From contig JAUZQL010000153.1 of assembly GCA_030950975.1 (NCBI GenBank), positions 1 through 6,290 of the forward strand: a stretch of DNA of 6,290 nucleotides. The letters are read 5' to 3'. Source of the stretch: Mariprofundaceae bacterium. Lineage in GTDB: Bacteria; Pseudomonadota; Zetaproteobacteria; Mariprofundales; Mariprofundaceae. The notes beneath the pieces were generated by a model. It made no database searches, was not told where the DNA came from, and saw nothing but the letters and a program-made list of their open reading frames with translations. Both the position numbers and the translations under genes were made by a program. Position 1 is the first letter of the stretch. Every line of letters starts with the position of its first letter. Shown piece by piece: positions 5,964 to 6,290 of this stretch.

Positions 5964-6290
5964 ATGCAAAAAGAAATTTTACGTTTGAAAGAAGAAGTTA
6001 AGCAATTAAAAGTTGAAAACCAAGATCTTTTAAGTATTTTTAATCATATGCCCGATACTTATTATCGCGCAGATGCCAAAGGTGTTATTCTCAAAGTTTC
6101 AGCATCAGCAGAATCCTTGATGCAATGCAAAACGAAAGATTTATTAGGCAAAAAACTTAGTGATTTTTATGTTGATGCGAATGGACGAAATAAATTCTTA
6201 AAAGAATTAGCAAATGCAAAAGGTTTTTTACATCATCATCAACATCAAGTGCGCCGTATGGATGGCAAAATCATTTGGTTATCAACAAAT
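5964..6290 (+). CDS. PAS-domain signalling protein, N-terminal part (C-terminus off window)
   Basis: The 109 visible codons begin at an ATG preceded by GAGGGGAAGGGAA, a strong ribosome site. There is no signal peptide or membrane helix, so the visible part is cytosolic. Residues 1-24 have heptad-like leucine and valine spacing between lysines and glutamates, suggesting a short coiled coil. From about 22 a PAS-like fold begins with LLSIFNHMPDTYYRADAKG, continues with LLGKKLSDFY (60-69), and reaches RRMDGKIIWLSTN at the edge, where the last strands of a PAS core are expected. A cluster HHHQHQ lies at 90-95. The output domain is not visible; histidine kinase, GGDEF/EAL or another PAS protein are all possible. 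It is divergent from the chemoreceptor and may share control with it. Confidence 0.85.
   Translation, partial: MQKEILRLKEEVKQLKVENQDLLSIFNHMPDTYYRADAKGVILKVSASAESLMQCKTKDLLGKKLSDFYVDANGRNKFLKELANAKGFLHHHQHQVRRMDGKIIWLSTN

Noticed and set aside
6231..6248. HHHQHQ cluster in the PAS protein as a metal or heme site.
   Set aside because: Short CAT/CAA runs are easily produced by drift, and nothing else in the visible PAS core supports a cofactor.

Overview
The window comes from a Gram-negative bacterium, most likely a proteobacterium. The evidence is an inner-membrane chemoreceptor, strong purine-rich Shine-Dalgarno sites, compact gene spacing and moderately AT-rich DNA. I cannot name the genus. 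All coding capacity lies in three genes. Two run on the minus strand: a chemoreceptor at 3346-5589, followed by a very large membrane protein at 1-3124 that runs off the left edge. The third starts at 5964 on the plus strand and runs off the right edge; only its coiled coil and PAS-like domain are visible. The many short open frames opposite or inside the two large genes look like shadows.

The large protein is the most unusual object. Translation of the minus strand from 3124 to 2 gives 1041 codons without a stop. I read it as a CASTOR/POLLUX-type ion channel: a pore with an Asp-Pro-Gly filter-like motif, followed by two RCK-like Rossmann modules that each begin with the Gly-Trp signature of that family. 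It also carries additions I do not know from the family: two consecutive voltage-sensor-like four-helix units (the first with a near-perfect S4 arginine ladder), a dockerin/EF-hand-type calcium loop in the turret before the pore helix, and an acidic Val-Glu-Glu repeat linking the channel to a further C-terminal segment cut by the window edge.

The chemoreceptor just upstream has a helical extracytoplasmic sensor, HAMP, a PAS domain with the FHKNPAHQR signature of Aer2-type heme PAS domains, and a complete signalling hairpin. The two genes are co-oriented and separated by 221 bp containing a perfect 13-bp hairpin, so co-transcription is plausible. This suggests, without proof, a link between redox or oxygen sensing and ion flux.

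The divergent intergenic region 5590-5963 holds a REP-like double palindrome in its centre, a pair of inverted copies of a 22-23 bp element on either side of it, and an 8-9-8 dyad resembling an operator. It could be an insertion of a MITE-like element, a shared regulatory region, or both.
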